A DNA stretch of 64,000 nt, taken from NCBI RefSeq assembly GCF_018474005.1, contig NZ_JAHCSH010000008.1:1-64000 (forward strand), read 5' to 3'. This document shows, in pieces, positions 40,833 through 50,224 of the stretch. This stretch comes from Curvibacter sp. CHRR-16. GTDB taxonomy: Bacteria; Pseudomonadota; Gammaproteobacteria; Burkholderiales; Burkholderiaceae_C. Numbering within the stretch: the stretch's first letter is position 1; each line of letters begins with the position of its first letter. A model generated the notes under the pieces. It was not told the DNA's origin. It ran no database searches and worked only from the letters and a program-made list of their open reading frames with translations. The position numbers and the translations under genes are program-made.

Positions 40833-42149
40833 ATGGGTAAGCTTAGCCTGCGTGAGTTGAGAGGTTGGCTGGCCGGGCGTGCGGTTGTGCGCAAGTTGGC
40901 CTCCAATTCCGGATGGCTATTGGCGGATCAGATGCTACGCATCGGGGTCGGCGCATTACTGAACATTTGGATTGCTCGCCACTTTGGTCCAGAACGTTTG
41001 GGTGCCTACAACTATGCGCTTGCATTGGTCGCTTTGGCCGCTCCGCTGGCGTCATGGGGGTTGGATAGTCTGCTGGTTCGCGATCTTGTGAAATCACCCA
41101 GCCACTCAGGGCGGCTACTCGTCAGTGCAGGAATCTTGAGACTTGGTACGGGACTTTTGAGTGTTGTTGCGGCTGTGGGGCTAGCCAGTATGGCTAGGCC
41201 GGGAGATCATGAGACTTTGACGTTGGCGCTTATTGCCGGTTCGGCAGGGGTTTTCAACGGTTTATCGGTTCTGGAGTTCTGGTTTCAGTCGCAGCTGCGT
41301 TCAAAGTTTTCCGTTCTTGCGCGCGATATGGCGTTTCTGATGTCAGCCAGCCTAAAGATATGGTGTGTTTTATCGCAAGGTAGTGTGGAACTTCTGAGTT
41401 GGGCGGTGCTGACGGAGGCCGCGATTTACGGTTTGACGCTTGGCGCCTTCTTTAATCGGATGAGCAGTGGCGGATTGCGATTGGGCGATCTTGAGTGGCG
41501 TGCGGTTCGGAACTATTTGTTCGAGGGCCGAAGCTTGGTTTTAACTGGCCTATTGATTGCCGTGTATATGCGGGTCGATCGTGTTGTGATTGGCTCACTC
41601 CTAGACAATCATGCGGTGGGTGTCTATAGCATTGCGGTGCAGTTGTGTGAGATTTTTTATGTCCTTCCTAACGTCGCAACAGCATCGCTTTACCCGGTAT
41701 TTGTCGGTTTGTACGAAAAAGACGTCATGCTGTATGAGCGTCGGCTGATCCAAATCATGCGGTTTTTCTTCTATGGGGGGGGGCTAGTGGCCCTCGCTTT
41801 TGTGTTGCTTGGAGACTGGGCAATTCCTCTTGTTTTTGGGCCTCAGTATCAAGAGGCTGTTCCGGTTGCCAAGGTATATATTTTTCTTCTTCCTTTTGTT
41901 GGCATGAGTCTCGTATTCAGCCATCGCTATATTCTCAATAAGACACCGCGCTATTCTTTGCTTGGCGTGGTGGTCGGCGGCGTGATGACTTTGGGGCTGC
42001 ATATGATCGTGGTGCCTCGGTTCGGGTTGCTTGGCGCGGCAAGTGTTGCTCTGGTTTCTCAAATACTGCCGTCTTTGGCGGTGACCCTTTTTGTCGACCG
42101 TAGTGTTGGACGAATATTTATCAAGGCAATGCAGCCCAAGTGGTGGTGA
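40833..42149 (+). CDS. Polysaccharide repeat-unit flippase (Wzx-like)
   Basis: A 438-aa integral membrane protein with about 12 hydrophobic segments and the MATE/MOP-type N-terminus (SNSGWLLADQMLRIGVGALLNIWIARHFGPERLGAYNYALALV) typical of Wzx/RfbX flippases, which move lipid-linked oligosaccharides across the inner membrane. ATG 40833 gives a plausible cytoplasmic start; the frame is open back to 40785 within the ugd remnant. A run of nine Gs lies at 41775-41783 inside the coding region. Confidence 0.85.
   Translation: MGKLSLRELRGWLAGRAVVRKLASNSGWLLADQMLRIGVGALLNIWIARHFGPERLGAYNYALALVALAAPLASWGLDSLLVRDLVKSPSHSGRLLVSAGILRLGTGLLSVVAAVGLASMARPGDHETLTLALIAGSAGVFNGLSVLEFWFQSQLRSKFSVLARDMAFLMSASLKIWCVLSQGSVELLSWAVLTEAAIYGLTLGAFFNRMSSGGLRLGDLEWRAVRNYLFEGRSLVLTGLLIAVYMRVDRVVIGSLLDNHAVGVYSIAVQLCEIFYVLPNVATASLYPVFVGLYEKDVMLYERRLIQIMRFFFYGGGLVALAFVLLGDWAIPLVFGPQYQEAVPVAKVYIFLLPFVGMSLVFSHRYILNKTPRYSLLGVVVGGVMTLGLHMIVVPRFGLLGAASVALVSQILPSLAVTLFVDRSVGRIFIKAMQPKWW
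41775..41783 (+). repeat. G9 homopolymer tract within the flippase gene
   Basis: Nine consecutive Gs encode three glycines in the last third of the flippase. Loss or gain of a base would truncate the protein, so the tract could act as a contingency site or be a place of sequencing error. Longest G run seen in the window. Confidence 0.7.
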
Positions 42150-42151
42150 CA

Positions 42152-43117
42152 ATGAAGAAAATCGGATTTAGTCTGACTTGGGATTTGGGGAGTTTGGAGC
42201 GAAAAGTCGGTAATGTTCTGGGTGACGAACTCTATGCGCGGAGTTTGGTCAAGGCCATGAAACAGGTCGACCCAACACTTGAGGTTGATGTGTATGCGCC
42301 AAATCGCCAGCCAGCGGAGAAGTTAGACGTCATGATTTACATGAACGACAACGCTCCCCGATCTGACTGGGCTGTGAAGTCAGTGCTTTACCTGCAGAAC
42401 GCGTATGGCGAGGGTGCTGACCGCAAGCTTGCAGCATTGCGCGAGAACGGCTACGACGGCTATGCATTCATTTCACGCAAGTTGCTGGACATGCATCAGG
42501 CCGAGGGATATTCCGGTATCTTTTTGCCTTTTGGTGTTGATACCTCTACTTTTTATCCGCGCAAGCCTACGTCTGAATTGGCCTTTGATGTTGCCTATGT
42601 CGGAAACGACGTTAAGGGTACGGAGCGCAGTGAGGCGTATTTGGAGCCTGCAGCGGATTTCAATTTCGGCTTGTACGGCAATTGGAGAATTCTGCGTGCC
42701 CGCTTCCGAGTCTGGAGGAATTGGGGCTTGCCGAAATATAAGAGGCGGTTTGAGCGTCTGAGTCGGGGGAAGATTCCTCAGGAACAGGTGCCGATACTCT
42801 ATAGCAGCAGCAAGATTAATCTGAACTGCACCATCCAAGATTGCGTCGACTGGGATGTAATTACCCTTCGAACTTTAGAGGTATTGGCTTGTGATGGCTT
42901 TTTGATTTCGGACAGGGTTCCATCTGCCGAAAAACTATTAGGCGACTTTGTAGTGTTTACCGATGGCCACGATGATCTCAGGGGGAAGATCCGCCGTTAC
43001 ATTTCGGATGACGCAGGGCGGGTGGAAAAGGCGCGTGCTGGAGGAAAATACGTGAGGGATCATTTTTCCATTCAGGCGACAGCCGCTAATTTGCTGAACT
43101 ATTTGCAGGAGATTTAA
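42152..43117 (+). CDS. CgeB-like glycosyltransferase
   Basis: A 321-aa protein. The segments FLPFGVDTSTFYPRK, FDVAYVGNDVKGTERSEAYL, YSSSKINLNCTIQDCVDWDVITLRTLEVLACDGFLISDRV and the C-terminal RAGGKYVRDHFS follow the CgeB / glycosyltransferase group 1 pattern seen in spore-coat and capsule proteins. The linkage made is unknown. ATG 42152 follows two bases after the flippase stop. It is followed without gap by the radical SAM gene. Confidence 0.75.
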   Translation: MKKIGFSLTWDLGSLERKVGNVLGDELYARSLVKAMKQVDPTLEVDVYAPNRQPAEKLDVMIYMNDNAPRSDWAVKSVLYLQNAYGEGADRKLAALRENGYDGYAFISRKLLDMHQAEGYSGIFLPFGVDTSTFYPRKPTSELAFDVAYVGNDVKGTERSEAYLEPAADFNFGLYGNWRILRARFRVWRNWGLPKYKRRFERLSRGKIPQEQVPILYSSSKINLNCTIQDCVDWDVITLRTLEVLACDGFLISDRVPSAEKLLGDFVVFTDGHDDLRGKIRRYISDDAGRVEKARAGGKYVRDHFSIQATAANLLNYLQEI

Positions 43118-44482
43118 ATGCGAGTTTTATTTGTTAACCCACCGGCTATTCGGTCGGATAAATCGACCCCTGAGAATAGCTTTGAACTTGGCGGTATCCC
43201 TTTTTTTCCTTGGCTGAGGAAGATTCCGGGAGCAGGTCGCTTGTGGAGGGGCTTGGGTCTGGGTAAAGGTATTCGTTACGGGGTTCGTGCGGGTTCGCGT
43301 TGGCCATGGACTATGGATATGCCACATGAAGGACCGCCTTATCCCTTTTTTATGGGGTATGCGGCATCGCTTGTCGCGGCTGACGGTCATGAGGTCAATA
43401 TCATTGACTCTGTGGCCGATGAGGAATACAGCTATGTACGCTTTCTTGAGCACGTGAGACAGTGGGCACCGGACTTGATTATCCAAGAATGTGCAACGCC
43501 AACCATCGATATTGATTTGTGGATTGCGTCACAGCTCACAAAAATTGCTGACCTAGCTGTCGCAGGGCCTCATTTTACAACCGACGAGATTGTTGGTGAG
43601 GTGCAAACAACGCATCCCGAAATCAAATACATTTTACGAGGTGAGTACATTTATGGTGCCCAGCAGTTGGTGCGTGAAATGCGACCGGGTGTGTATGAAG
43701 CGAATGTAGTTACTGATGTGGATTCGATTCCGTTCCCATTTAGGAATTATCCGGCGGCGGTTAAGTACTATGACCCGACAATGCCAACACCCAAGCCGCA
43801 ATTGCAAATCTATGGCAGTAAAGGCTGTCCGTTTAAATGCACGTTCTGCGTTTGGCCTCAAGCCATGTTTCAGAAAAAAGTGTCTTTGCGTGACCCGGAG
43901 AAGATTGCTGCGGAAATTCGTGAGGCTGTGGCGCTCAATGGGTATCGCAGTATCTTCTTTGATGATGACACCTTTAATATGGGCACCGAGCGCATCAGTC
44001 GATTGTGTGAGTTGTTGAAGGAAATTGGTTTGCCCTGGACCATGATGGGGCGTCTCGATATCTCTCCAGACTGGCTGTACGAGAAAATGGTCGATTCAGG
44101 ATGTGTGGGTATGCGATTCGGGATCGAGACATTTGATCTGGGTGTACTTGCCAAGGTCAAAAAGGGGATTGAGCGTAAAGATTTCCGAGGAACGTTGGAG
44201 CGTTTGAGCACCAACTATCCTAAACTGATGATGCACATTACGATGATGCGCGACATGCCTGGGCAAACTGAGGAGGCCCATCAGCTGGATATGAAGATCA
44301 TCCACGATATGGGTTTTACGACAGACGATATGCGGCGTAGTTACCAGCTGTCGCGTTGTGCGCCCTTCCCTGGGACGGAGTTGTACGAACAGCTCAAAAC
44401 CCAAGGTAATGAAAACGTCTTGCAGGATTTTCGTAAGTACGACGGCGGCCAAGAGACAGTGATGAAGGCGATTAATGGCTGA
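43118..44482 (+). CDS. B12-binding-type radical SAM enzyme
   Basis: A 454-aa protein. The radical SAM cluster motif is Cys237-x3-Cys241-x2-Cys244 in GSKGCPFKCTFCVWPQ. The N-terminal 200 residues have a Rossmann-like layout (MRVLFVNPPA... GYAASLVAADGHEVNIID) typical of cobalamin-binding radical SAM proteins, though no DxHxxG motif is seen, so B12 may be bound base-off without a His ligand. Such enzymes methylate, dehydrate or rearrange unactivated carbon. In this setting the substrate is probably a sugar nucleotide or the lipid-linked glycan. It begins directly after the CgeB-like stop and overlaps the next SDR gene by 8 nt. Confidence 0.85.
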   Translation: MRVLFVNPPAIRSDKSTPENSFELGGIPFFPWLRKIPGAGRLWRGLGLGKGIRYGVRAGSRWPWTMDMPHEGPPYPFFMGYAASLVAADGHEVNIIDSVADEEYSYVRFLEHVRQWAPDLIIQECATPTIDIDLWIASQLTKIADLAVAGPHFTTDEIVGEVQTTHPEIKYILRGEYIYGAQQLVREMRPGVYEANVVTDVDSIPFPFRNYPAAVKYYDPTMPTPKPQLQIYGSKGCPFKCTFCVWPQAMFQKKVSLRDPEKIAAEIREAVALNGYRSIFFDDDTFNMGTERISRLCELLKEIGLPWTMMGRLDISPDWLYEKMVDSGCVGMRFGIETFDLGVLAKVKKGIERKDFRGTLERLSTNYPKLMMHITMMRDMPGQTEEAHQLDMKIIHDMGFTTDDMRRSYQLSRCAPFPGTELYEQLKTQGNENVLQDFRKYDGGQETVMKAING

Positions 44483-45344
44483 TCGCGTTCTGATCCTCGG
44501 GGCCAGCGGTTTCATTGGTAGCTATTTGCGGGAGAGTCTGGGCCAAGTTAAACAACGAGTACTCACTGGCACGTATCACAGCCATGAGACTCCGGGCCTA
44601 GTTCCGCTGAATGTGCTGGATGTGCATGCAATGCGCGAGCTCATCGGTGAGTCGCAACCTCAGTTTGTCGTGTTCTTGGCTGGCACCAAGGATGTGGAAC
44701 GGTGTGAGAAGATGCCTGCTTATGCATTGGATCTGAATGTCCAGGCAGTGCGCAACTATGTTGAAGCGTGTCTCTCTCTCAAGGTGCGACCCGTAACGCT
44801 GTTCTTTTCAACAGATTATGTGTTTGATGGCTTTGATGGTCATTACAGTCGGAGCAGTTGCGTAGGGCCGCGCACGGTCTATGGGTTAACCAACTTGTTG
44901 GCTGAGAGAATCTTGGGGCGATCTAATTTGCCGGGCGTAATTCTGCGCGTCTCGGCCGTGATGGGGAGGCGTGGTGGATTCTTCCGCTGGCTTGAGACGA
45001 GTTTGATTGCGGAAGAGTCGATTTCCTTATTCGACAACACCTATTTTTCGCCGACATCCGTTGGGCGACTCTGCCGTTTCGTGGAGAATTGTGCGGCAGG
45101 GAGTGGTGGTTTGGGACTTGACGCTGGAATGCGGATAGTGCACTTGAGTGATGCTTATCGTTTGACGCGGTATCAGTTTGGCTGTGCCGTGGCTGGGAAG
45201 TTGGGTAAACCTTTGACATTGCTGCAACCTAGCTTGGCAGATTTGAGTACTACAACTTTTCAGTCAGATCTTTCTTTGCTGCCCGATGGGGTGAAGGCTT
45301 TTCGGCCTTCGCATCAGTGGGATGAACTGGGGGAAATTTTTTGA
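44475..45344 (+). CDS. RmlD-like SDR sugar-nucleotide reductase with Tyr-x3-Asn
   Basis: A 289-aa extended SDR of the dTDP-4-dehydrorhamnose reductase subfamily. LILGASGFIGSYL binds NAD(P), and FFSTDYVFDG is the RmlD hallmark. The catalytic motif reads VYGLTNLLAE: Tyr is present but the normally invariant Lys four residues on is Asn (AAC). Either the reaction does not need Lys, another residue replaces it, or activity is lost. It overlaps the radical SAM gene by 8 nt and is followed by a cupin, so it may act on the same sugar intermediate. Confidence 0.78.
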   Translation: MADRVLILGASGFIGSYLRESLGQVKQRVLTGTYHSHETPGLVPLNVLDVHAMRELIGESQPQFVVFLAGTKDVERCEKMPAYALDLNVQAVRNYVEACLSLKVRPVTLFFSTDYVFDGFDGHYSRSSCVGPRTVYGLTNLLAERILGRSNLPGVILRVSAVMGRRGGFFRWLETSLIAEESISLFDNTYFSPTSVGRLCRFVENCAAGSGGLGLDAGMRIVHLSDAYRLTRYQFGCAVAGKLGKPLTLLQPSLADLSTTTFQSDLSLLPDGVKAFRPSHQWDELGEIF

Positions 45345-45349
45345 GTGAT

Positions 45350-45739
45350 ATGTACCGTATTCTTCCGCGCTATTTCGAACACAAGGATGCCCGTGGATCC
45401 ATTGCAGGCTTGTTGAATGTCGGTGTCTGGCGGGAAATGAATCTTATCGCTTCAGACGCTGGGGCGACGAGGGGGCATCATTACCATAAGGAAACACAAG
45501 AGTGTTTTGTCGTCCTTGTGGGGAAAATTCATGTCGTTTTTCGGAGGCCGTTGGCAGGCAGTGGGTGGGAACAGAAAGAGCGCATTTTCGTCGCAGGTGA
45601 AGTGTTCATTGTTGAACCAACGGTGGAGCATACCTTTCATATCCTTGAGGCTTCGCAATGGATCAATCTATTGAGCAAGCCGGTGGATACAGACCAGCCC
45701 GATTTCCATAAATATGCAGGCGATGAGGCAAACACATAA
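45350..45739 (+). CDS. Cupin-fold sugar-metabolism protein
   Basis: A 129-aa single-domain cupin: [24 protein letters not shown] carries the metal-binding HxH...E pattern and [15 protein letters not shown] the second motif. RGSIAGLLN at the N-terminus resembles CapF-type and FdtA/WxcM-type cupins that epimerise or isomerise keto-sugar nucleotides. The start may instead be TTG 45341, which overlaps the preceding stop. The gene overlaps the next by 26 nt. Confidence 0.75.
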   Translation: MYRILPRYFEHKDARGSIAGLLNVGVWREMNLIASDAGATRGHHYHKETQECFVVLVGKIHVVFRRPLAGSGWEQKERIFVAGEVFIVEPTVEHTFHILEASQWINLLSKPVDTDQPDFHKYAGDEANT

Positions 45740-46670
45740 AGTTTTGGTCACGGGTGGTGCTGGTTTCTTGGGCTCGCATCTCTGTGATCGCTTGCTCGAG
45801 CGAGGTGAAGATGTGCTCTGTGTCGATAACTTCTTTACTGGCAGCAAGCGCAACATTGAGCACTTACTGGGGAACTCTCGTTTTGAGTTGATGCGTCACG
45901 ATGTGACCTTTCCGCTTTATGTAGAGGTGGAGAGAATATTTAACCTCGCTTGTCCTGCCTCTCCGGTTCACTATCAGTTTGATCCGGTTCAGACAACCAA
46001 GACCAGCGTTCATGGCGCGATCAACGTGTTGGGTTTAGCTAAACGAGTCAGGGCTCGTGTCTTACAGGCCTCTACAAGCGAGGTCTATGGTGATCCGGAA
46101 ATCCATCCACAGCCGGAGAGCTATTGGGGTAGGGTGAACCCGATAGGGGTTCGTAGCTGTTACGACGAAGGCAAGCGCTGTGCGGAGACACTCTTTTTTG
46201 ACTATCACCGCCAGCATGCTTTGGAGATCAAGGTAATGCGAATTTTTAATACCTATGGCCCGCGTATGCATCCCCAAGATGGACGAGTTGTGAGCAACTT
46301 CATAGTCCAAGCTCTTCGAGGTGAAGACATTACGATTTATGGCGATGGTCAGCAGACGCGCAGCTTTTGTTATGTTGATGATTTGATTGACGGCATGTTG
46401 CGGTTCATGGACAGTCCTGCCGATTTCACGGGGCCAGTAAATATAGGTAACCCTAGTGAGTTCACCATGCTGGAGTTGGCTGAAAAGGTGCTTCGTCTTG
46501 TGGGTGGAGCATCCAAATTGGTGTATTTACCCTTGCCATCCGACGATCCCAAGCAGCGTCAGCCGGAGATCGCATTAGCTAAGTCCCAATTGGGGTGGCA
46601 GCCCAAGGTTTGCCTACACGATGGTCTCAAAGAGACGATTTCTTATTTCAGGAAATTACTGAGTGAATGA
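45714..46670 (+). CDS. uxs: UDP-glucuronate decarboxylase (UDP-xylose synthase)
   Basis: A 318-aa SDR that decarboxylates UDP-glucuronate to UDP-xylose. [18 protein letters not shown] binds NAD; the UXS hallmark [11 protein letters not shown] (catalytic Tyr-x3-Lys) and [22 protein letters not shown] are intact. ATG 45714 or 45723 are both possible. Its substrate needs a UDP-glucose dehydrogenase, but the copy in this operon is a pseudogene, so UDP-glucuronate must come from a gene elsewhere. Confidence 0.9.
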   Translation: MQAMRQTHKVLVTGGAGFLGSHLCDRLLERGEDVLCVDNFFTGSKRNIEHLLGNSRFELMRHDVTFPLYVEVERIFNLACPASPVHYQFDPVQTTKTSVHGAINVLGLAKRVRARVLQASTSEVYGDPEIHPQPESYWGRVNPIGVRSCYDEGKRCAETLFFDYHRQHALEIKVMRIFNTYGPRMHPQDGRVVSNFIVQALRGEDITIYGDGQQTRSFCYVDDLIDGMLRFMDSPADFTGPVNIGNPSEFTMLELAEKVLRLVGGASKLVYLPLPSDDPKQRQPEIALAKSQLGWQPKVCLHDGLKETISYFRKLLSE

Positions 46671-47613
46671 TTTCATGCTGACGACGCCAGTCGCCTTCAT
46701 CATTTTTAATCGACCCGATACAACGGCTCGTGTGTTTGCGGAGATTGCCAAGGCTCGCCCTCCTAGATTGCTTGTGGTAGGTGATGGCGCGCGGGCCAAT
46801 CGTCCTGATGAAGCAGAGCGCGTAGCGGCTACCCGCGCCATCATTAATGCAGTGGATTGGCCCTGTACTGTGGAGACCAATTTTTCAGAAACTAATTTGG
46901 GGTGTAAGCAGCGCGTTTCAAGTGGAATTGATTGGGTTTTTGAGCGCGTCGAAGAAGCGATCATTCTTGAAGATGATTGTTTGCCTGAACCGTCTTTCTT
47001 TCGGTTTTGCCAGGAGATGCTGGAGCGCTATCGCGCCGATAAGCGAATCGGCATGATCAGTGGTGACAACTTTCAGGATGGGCACCAAAGAAATGGAGAC
47101 AGCTACTACTTCTCGAGGTACTCCCATATTTGGGGGTGGGCATCTTGGCGAGACCGCTGGCAAGATTCTTATGATGTGAATCTGACTATCTGGCCGTTGT
47201 TACGCGATCAGGGGTGGCTGAAGGATGCTCTGGGGTCGGCGATCGAAGCTAAGGTGTGGAGCAGCTTATTTGATCGGATGCATGCTGGACAGATTGATAC
47301 TTGGGATTTTCAATGGGTGTGCGCTAATTTTGTGCATAGTCGCTTGGTAATTCTGCCGAATGTCAACTTGATCAGCAATATAGGATTTGGTGATGGGGCT
47401 ACGCATACAACGCATGTCTCCGAGTTGGCGAATATGCCTGTCACCCCAATGAATTTCCCTCTGACTCATCCGCGCGTGATGGTTCGAGATGCACGGGCTG
47501 ATTTGCGTACTTTCCATTCCCAGTTTCATGTGCCGTTTCATCTCAAGGTGTTTCGGAAACTACGCAAATTGCTAGGGGGTATGTCCTTTCGAACCTCGAC
47601 CAAATCGGTGTAG
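46663..47613 (+). CDS. GT-A fold glycosyltransferase (HlpA/GNT-I-like)
   Basis: A 316-aa protein with a GT-A layout: [19 protein letters not shown] at the start, then [17 protein letters not shown] and the metal-binding acidic motif [10 protein letters not shown], with [10 protein letters not shown] further on. This pattern occurs in proteins often annotated as haemolytic protein HlpA-like or nucleotide-sugar transferases in O-antigen loci. Donor and acceptor are unknown. GTG 46663 overlaps the uxs stop; ATG 46675 is an alternative. Confidence 0.75.
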   Translation: MNDFMLTTPVAFIIFNRPDTTARVFAEIAKARPPRLLVVGDGARANRPDEAERVAATRAIINAVDWPCTVETNFSETNLGCKQRVSSGIDWVFERVEEAIILEDDCLPEPSFFRFCQEMLERYRADKRIGMISGDNFQDGHQRNGDSYYFSRYSHIWGWASWRDRWQDSYDVNLTIWPLLRDQGWLKDALGSAIEAKVWSSLFDRMHAGQIDTWDFQWVCANFVHSRLVILPNVNLISNIGFGDGATHTTHVSELANMPVTPMNFPLTHPRVMVRDARADLRTFHSQFHVPFHLKVFRKLRKLLGGMSFRTSTKSV

Positions 47614-47661
47614 TGACAATACAGTCTGTTTGTTCAAGGGGCCTAGAGTTACACGGCAAAA

Positions 47662-48768
47662 ATGAACGTTATCTTCGATTACCAGATCTTTGCCGAGCAT
47701 GAGTACGGTGGCATTTCGAGGTATTTCCGAGCTCTGGCAGAGGAGTTGTGCGCGCTGCCCTCAATCCGTGCGAAGATACTTTCCCCTTTATATGTCAATC
47801 GTTATGTCCGCAGCGCTCCAGCAGACTTAATTGCTGGCGCTTATGTTCGTCCTGGGCGTGGGCGGCGGCGCCTGATCTTGGCCACGAGCGGATTGGCATT
47901 TAGGGCCTCGTTGCCCTTCTTTCGACCTGATATTGTTCACGAGACCTACTACGCAGGTCGCCCTGCTACTTATCCCAGTAGGGTCAGGAGAGTGTTAACT
48001 GTTTTTGACATGATCCACGAGCGCTGCGCTCAAGATTTCGACTCGGCGGAGCAGTTTTCGGCCGCCAAAGCAAAAGCTATTCAGCGTGCGGATCATTTAT
48101 TCTGCATCTCGGAATGCACGAAGCGAGACTTGATGGATATCTTGGGAGTACCTGCCTCCAAGATTACGGTGACCTATCTCGCAGCTGATCCCCTGCCGCT
48201 CCCCCAATATGCGGCTTCAGAGTTAACGGGTGTTTCACCATACCTTTTATATGTGGGGGGGCGAGGCGGATACAAAAACTTTGACAACCTGTTGAAGGCC
48301 TATGCAGCATCGTCTTGGTTGCATGAGAACTTCCGGCTGGTTTGTTTTGGTGGGGGGAGATTTAGTCAGGAAGAATTGCAGGCTTTCGTAGATTTGGGAC
48401 TAAGCGCAGGCCAAGTGGTTCATGTAGGCGGAGAAGATGAGGTAGCTGCAGCCCTCTATCGAGGGGCCGCAGCATTTATTTACCCTTCGCGCTACGAAGG
48501 CTTTGGCATTCCTCTACTGGAAGCGATGTCACTGGATTGCCCTGTCATCTGCAGTAGTGCAGCGTCGATTCCTGAAGTGGTTGGTACTGCCGGTGCGTAC
48601 TTTGATTCGCACCAAGTAGATTCCATCCGGGATGTACTGGAGAGTACTTTGCAATCTCGGGATACTTTGACAAAACTGGTTGAAACGGGGCGAAGGCAGC
48701 GAACCCTCTTTTCTTGGTCGCGATGTGCTGCGGAAACGCATAAGATCTATCAGGAATTGATGAAATGA
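47662..48768 (+). CDS. Family 4 glycosyltransferase
   Basis: A 368-aa GT-B enzyme. The N-terminal half holds FDYQIFAEHEYGGISRYFRALAEEL, the C-terminal half YLLYVGGRGGYKNFDNLLKAY and the donor-binding YPSRYEGFGIPLLEAMSLDCPVICS with the E-x7-E motif. It follows a 48-nt gap, the largest within the intact part of the operon, and its stop overlaps the next ATG by 4 nt. It resembles mannosyltransferases of O-antigen clusters, but donor specificity cannot be told. Confidence 0.85.
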   Translation: MNVIFDYQIFAEHEYGGISRYFRALAEELCALPSIRAKILSPLYVNRYVRSAPADLIAGAYVRPGRGRRRLILATSGLAFRASLPFFRPDIVHETYYAGRPATYPSRVRRVLTVFDMIHERCAQDFDSAEQFSAAKAKAIQRADHLFCISECTKRDLMDILGVPASKITVTYLAADPLPLPQYAASELTGVSPYLLYVGGRGGYKNFDNLLKAYAASSWLHENFRLVCFGGGRFSQEELQAFVDLGLSAGQVVHVGGEDEVAAALYRGAAAFIYPSRYEGFGIPLLEAMSLDCPVICSSAASIPEVVGTAGAYFDSHQVDSIRDVLESTLQSRDTLTKLVETGRRQRTLFSWSRCAAETHKIYQELMK

Positions 48769-49724
48769 GAGCATTGATCTGCGGCATAGCAGGGCAGGAC
48801 GGCGCTTATCTCGCGCAGCTATTGCTACGCAAAGGTTACGAAGTCTGGGGAACATCACGGGATGCCCAAATTTCGACGTTCGGCAACCTCAAGACTTTGG
48901 GCGTTGCAGACAAAATTCATCTTTGCTCGATGGCTCCAACAGATTTTCGAAGTGTCTTAAATGCCATGGTCCGCTCAACGCCGAACGAGGTTTACTTGTT
49001 GAGTGGTCAGAGTTCGGTGGGGTTGTCCTTTGAGCAGCCTGTGGAAACACTTGAGAGTATTTCTGTCGCAACGCTTAATCTCCTTGAGGCGATTAGATTC
49101 TTGGGGGGGGAAATCAAGCTATATAACGCCAGTTCGAGTGAATGCTTTGGGGATGTGGGGCGGGAGGCTGCGAATGAAATGACTCCGTTTAGACCTCGCA
49201 GTCCGTACGCGGTAGCCAAGGCATCGGCGCACTGGATGGTTGCAAACTATAGGGAATCGTATGGGCTGTTTGCAGTGAACGGGATTCTGTTTAATCACGA
49301 ATCACCTCTTAGACACCCACGCTTTGTCACCAGAAAGATTGTTGAAGCAGCGTTGCGAATTGCGGCGGGCTCTCACGAGCAGCTTCGGTTGGGGCGGTTG
49401 GATATCGTGCGCGACTGGGGGTGGGCTCCTGAATATGTGGATGCAATGTGGCGCATGTTGCAGCAAGATTCACCTGAGGACTATGTGATTGCGACGGGAG
49501 TACCTACTGCACTGAAGGAGTTTGTGCGAGTTGTCTTTGATGTGGTTGGGTTAGACGCTGAAAAATATGTAGTATCAGACCCATCGTTTTTTCGCCCCTC
49601 GGATATCGACTGGAGTTTTGGGGATCCTCAGCGTGCGGAACGGCAGCTTGGTTGGCGAGCTGATGTTAGGATGCCCGATATCGCAGCACGATTGGTTGAA
49701 GATCTTCAAAAGAAGCAGGTATGA
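48765..49724 (+). CDS. GDP-mannose 4,6-dehydratase-like SDR (second copy)
   Basis: A 319-aa SDR with [50 protein letters not shown] (Tyr-x3-Lys) and [18 protein letters not shown]. All are GMD-family motifs, but the protein is about 55 residues shorter than gmd at 38330 and clearly diverged, lacking the [14 protein letters not shown] loop. It could be a GDP-4-keto-6-deoxymannose reductase (RMD type), giving GDP-D-rhamnose, or a dehydratase for another GDP-sugar. A G8 tract lies at 49103-49110. Confidence 0.8.
   Translation: MRALICGIAGQDGAYLAQLLLRKGYEVWGTSRDAQISTFGNLKTLGVADKIHLCSMAPTDFRSVLNAMVRSTPNEVYLLSGQSSVGLSFEQPVETLESISVATLNLLEAIRFLGGEIKLYNASSSECFGDVGREAANEMTPFRPRSPYAVAKASAHWMVANYRESYGLFAVNGILFNHESPLRHPRFVTRKIVEAALRIAAGSHEQLRLGRLDIVRDWGWAPEYVDAMWRMLQQDSPEDYVIATGVPTALKEFVRVVFDVVGLDAEKYVVSDPSFFRPSDIDWSFGDPQRAERQLGWRADVRMPDIAARLVEDLQKKQV
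49103..49110 (+). repeat. G8 homopolymer tract within the GMD-like gene
   Basis: Eight Gs inside codons for Leu-Gly-Gly-Glu at about residue 114 of the GMD-like protein. A slip would stop translation early. It is one of several long G or C runs in this operon. Confidence 0.65.
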
Positions 49725-50224
49725 AAGCTTGGATTCGCCATTGCTGCAATCTACTTATGATTCCATTGCCGCCTACGCGTTTGTTTTTCTTGCGCAGGAT
49801 GCTATTGAGGCTCGCGGGGATTGAAATGCACACTTCGGCCAATTTTTGCGGTCGTGCATGGATATATGGGCGTGGTCAACTGAGTATCGGGGCAAACTCA
49901 TGGATCAGTCCCGGGGGGATTATCCACACGCACCCAGACGCACAAATCGTCATTGGGGCGCGCTGTGACATCGGTCCTGGCGTGGAGATTCATCCCGGTA
50001 GCCATGAAATTGGTACGGGTGAGCGGCGAGCCGGTGCCGGTACCGCCGCGCCTGTGATTGTCGAAGACGGTTGCTGGATTGGGGCGCGCACCTTAATTTT
50101 GGGCGGAGTCACTATAGGAACAGGATCGATAGTGGCTGCCGGCTCTGTGGTGGTGTCCGATGTCCCGCCTCACACATTGGTTGCGGGGGTGCCAGCAAAA
50201 GTTAAGCGTTCCTTGTCACGATGA
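49721..50224 (+). CDS. Hexapeptide-repeat (left-handed beta-helix) acyltransferase
   Basis: A 167-aa protein. After a basic/hydrophobic N-terminus come hexapeptide turns ([14 protein letters not shown], [55 protein letters not shown]) and the C-terminal [10 protein letters not shown], as in WcaF/NodL-type O-acetyltransferases. The His of HPGSHEIG is the probable catalytic base. It most likely acetylates a sugar of the repeat unit. 4-nt overlaps bind it to both neighbours. Confidence 0.85.
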   Translation: MKAWIRHCCNLLMIPLPPTRLFFLRRMLLRLAGIEMHTSANFCGRAWIYGRGQLSIGANSWISPGGIIHTHPDAQIVIGARCDIGPGVEIHPGSHEIGTGERRAGAGTAAPVIVEDGCWIGARTLILGGVTIGTGSIVAAGSVVVSDVPPHTLVAGVPAKVKRSLSR

